This document shows, in pieces, positions 23,236 through 24,812 of a DNA stretch of 24,812 nt. Numbering within the stretch: position 1 is the stretch's first letter; each line of letters begins with the position of its first letter. Source of the stretch: Bacillota bacterium (GTDB taxonomy: Bacteria; Bacillota_A; Clostridia; Clostridiales; Clostridiaceae); contig JAKBFR010000027.1 of the NCBI GenBank assembly GCA_021837545.1, positions 1 to 24,812 on the forward strand, given 5' to 3'. Below the pieces are notes generated by a model. That model was given only the letters and a program-made list of their open reading frames with translations, did not search any database and had not been told where the DNA came from. Position numbers and translations under genes: made by a program.

Positions 23236-23781
23236 ATGGAAAAAATAAATGTTAACTATGAAAAAATGTATTACGGATTTCCTGTAATTCTTATAAGTTT
23301 TTATGATAAAAATGGAGTTCCAAATGTAACTACCCTTTCATCTTCTTATACCCTTAAGGATATGGTTGTTCTTGGCTTTAGTAGTAAGGGATATGCAATA
23401 AATCAAATTAAAGAAGTTCATGATTTTGTTATTAATATTCCTAACAGTTCACTTAGAAAAGAAATTAACTTTTGCGGCACCAAGTCTGGTTATGAAATTC
23501 AAAAATTTGATGCTGTCAAATTAACTCCAGTTAAATCTGAAATTATAAATGCTCCTATAATTGAAGAATGTCCAATTTCTATAGAATGTACTTTAACTGA
23601 TATTATTGAAAGAGATGTCTATAAAGGTATTACTAATATTCTAGGTACTATAAAGGGCAGGCTTATTTCAAAGGAATATTTAGATAACGAAGACAGGTTA
23701 AAGATTTCAAAATTTGATAACCTCTTATATTTTGGAGATGGAGTAAAAAAAGAATATAGATATATGAAAAATGAACAATAA
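23236..23781 (+). CDS. flavin reductase-like FMN-binding protein
   Basis: The 181-residue protein belongs to the flavin reductase-like split-barrel family (DIM6/NTAB type). Typical blocks are the opening MYYGFPVILISFYDKNGVPN, the LSSSYTLKDMVVLGFSSKGYAINQIKE stretch and DFVINIPNSSLRKEINFCGTKSGYE, with the NIP and CG-x-x-SG motifs. Such proteins bind FMN and act as flavin reductases or electron-transfer partners. AGGAGG precedes ATG 23236 at good spacing. The nitrite/sulfite reductase starts 17 nt after its stop, so the two are co-transcribed and this protein may supply electrons to the reductase. A CRP/FNR-type site lies upstream. Confidence 0.88.
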   Translation: MEKINVNYEKMYYGFPVILISFYDKNGVPNVTTLSSSYTLKDMVVLGFSSKGYAINQIKEVHDFVINIPNSSLRKEINFCGTKSGYEIQKFDAVKLTPVKSEIINAPIIEECPISIECTLTDIIERDVYKGITNILGTIKGRLISKEYLDNEDRLKISKFDNLLYFGDGVKKEYRYMKNEQ

Positions 23782-23798
23782 GATAAGGAGGACATTAG

Positions 23799-24812
23799 AT
23801 GTCTTATGAAGCAATTTGGTCTAAGAATCAAATACTAAATGATGTAGAACATATAAAACTACAAAAAGATGGTTTAGATGTTATACAAACCATAATAGAT
23901 GATTATTCTAAAGAAGGTTATTCTTCAATAACCTCTGAAGATATGAATAGATTTAAATGGGCTGGAGTTTATGAGCAAAAACCAAGAGATGGATATTTTA
24001 TGATGAGAGTACGCATAAATTCTGGAATAATGAGTTCACAGCAGGCAAAAGTTTTAGCAGGAATTGCTAAGGATTACGGACGTGGAATTGCAAATGTTTC
24101 TACAAGAGGTGCTATACAATTCCATTGGGTTCAGGTAGAAAACTTACCAGATATTTATCATCGACTAGAAGCTTGTGGTTTAAGTCCTTTTGAAGCTTGT
24201 GGAGACTGTCCTAGAACGATAGTTGGAAATCCGCTTGCCGGTATTGATAAAGATGAACTTATGGATACAACTGATCTTGTAGAACAAGTTAATAATTTCT
24301 TTTTACTCAATAAAGATTTTTCTAATTTACCAAGAAAATTTAAAATATCAATCTCAGCTAGCATGCATAATGCAGCTCATGCACAAATTAATGATCTTGC
24401 TTTTACTCCAGCAGTAAAGAATATTGACGGAAAAGAAGTAATTGGATTCCACGCATGGGTTGGAGGTGGTCTTTCAGCTAGTCCACATTTAGCACAGAAG
24501 CTTGATATCTTTGCACAACCAGAAGATGTACTTAAAGTTGCAGAAGGTGTATGTACTATTTTTAGAGATTATGGCTATAGAGAAAAACGTACTCGTGCTC
24601 GTTTAAAATTCTTAGTAGCGGATTGGGGAGCAGGAAAATTTAAAGATAAATTATTAGAATTCACTGGAGATATACCAAGTAGTGGTAAAGATAAATTATC
24701 TACATGGAATGCTTCATATTACTTTGGAGTGCATTCTCAAAAAGAAAATGGTAAAAGTTATATTGGTATTAGTTTGCCCTTAGGCGAGATTACTTGTGAC
24801 CAGCTTTTAGAA
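23799..24812 (+). CDS. siroheme nitrite/sulfite reductase, 3' truncated by window
   Basis: The 338 codons visible run to the window edge without a stop. The protein carries the first ferredoxin-like half-domain of nitrite/sulfite reductases: RVRINSGIMSSQQAKVLAGI (71-90), NVSTRGAIQFHWVQVENLPD (99-118) and CGDCPRTIVGNPLAGID. It also shows the start of the siroheme/[4Fe-4S] domain: RKFKISISASMHN, GFHAWVGGGLSASPHLA and RARLKFLVADWG. The reaction is six-electron reduction of nitrite to ammonia or sulfite to sulfide with ferredoxin-type donors. The four cluster cysteines would lie beyond the edge. The substrate cannot be decided; a neighbouring trans-sulfuration remnant favours sulfite, while the hcp/DUF2249 neighbourhood favours nitrite. 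AAGGAGG lies 7 nt before ATG 23799. Confidence 0.92.
   Translation, partial: MSYEAIWSKNQILNDVEHIKLQKDGLDVIQTIIDDYSKEGYSSITSEDMNRFKWAGVYEQKPRDGYFMMRVRINSGIMSSQQAKVLAGIAKDYGRGIANVSTRGAIQFHWVQVENLPDIYHRLEACGLSPFEACGDCPRTIVGNPLAGIDKDELMDTTDLVEQVNNFFLLNKDFSNLPRKFKISISASMHNAAHAQINDLAFTPAVKNIDGKEVIGFHAWVGGGLSASPHLAQKLDIFAQPEDVLKVAEGVCTIFRDYGYREKRTRARLKFLVADWGAGKFKDKLLEFTGDIPSSGKDKLSTWNASYYFGVHSQKENGKSYIGISLPLGEITCDQLLE

Noticed and set aside
1..24812. tRNA, rRNA, CRISPR arrays and intact insertion sequences
   Set aside because: No cloverleaf, rRNA core sequence, spaced direct repeats or transposase motifs were seen by eye on either strand.

Overview
The window is a roughly 25 kb, strongly AT-rich stretch of a low-GC Firmicute. 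The gene set (strict-anaerobe-type hybrid cluster protein, Csp-like subtilases, PucR-type regulator beside a sugar ABC ATPase, malQ-glgP) and the dense intrinsic terminators point to Clostridium sensu stricto, near the C. beijerinckii/C. butyricum group. That placement is inference from gene content. I see no rRNA, tRNA, CRISPR array, intact transposase or phage genes.

Layout. 1-465: no gene; a 119-nt near-perfect palindrome and a diverged, oppositely oriented sister of one arm. 466-1425 (-): D-2-hydroxyacid dehydrogenase. 1854-5703 (-): maltodextrin/glycogen catabolic operon malQ-glgP, preceded by the decayed N-terminus of a LacI-family repressor. 6397-8698 (-): PucR/CdaR-type regulator and a MsmX/UgpC-type ABC ATPase. 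9001-9765 (-): secreted transglutaminase-like protein. 9995-10750 (+): class I glutamine amidotransferase-like hydrolase. 10804-14381 (-): two tandem Csp-like subtilases. 14565-14984 (-): flavodoxin. 15365-15949 (-): Fe-S uracil-DNA glycosylase-like protein. 16250-16588 (+): small secreted protein. 16805-18508 (-): hydroxylamine reductase/hybrid cluster protein. 18726-21287 (-): large ribokinase-like/AAA+/RyR protein. 21382-22597 (-): hemerythrin remnant, flavodiiron-type metallo-beta-lactamase protein and DUF2249 protein. 22684-23139: remains of a divergent LysR/trans-sulfuration gene pair joined by a deletion. 23236-24812 (+): flavin reductase-like protein and a siroheme nitrite/sulfite reductase cut by the window edge.

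Two themes stand out. First, the right half looks like an oxygen/nitrosative-stress and inorganic N/S reduction neighbourhood. Three of its promoters (DUF2249 operon, flavodoxin, flavin reductase-nitrite/sulfite reductase) carry a 16-bp CRP/FNR-type inverted repeat of the form TGTGA-N6-TCACA. In two of them its centre falls exactly 41.5 bp upstream of the start predicted from a perfect TATAAT -10 box, which is class II activator geometry. The hcp promoter has a related, weaker repeat. This suggests one CRP/FNR-family regulator, not encoded in the window, controls these genes.

Second, there are at least four gene remnants (LacI N-terminus, hemerythrin C-terminus, LysR C-terminus, trans-sulfuration enzyme C-terminus), each readable as a short, still-recognisable peptide. 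The least characterised intact gene is the 853-residue ribokinase-like/AAA+/RyR protein, which stands alone with its own terminator beside the redox-stress genes.
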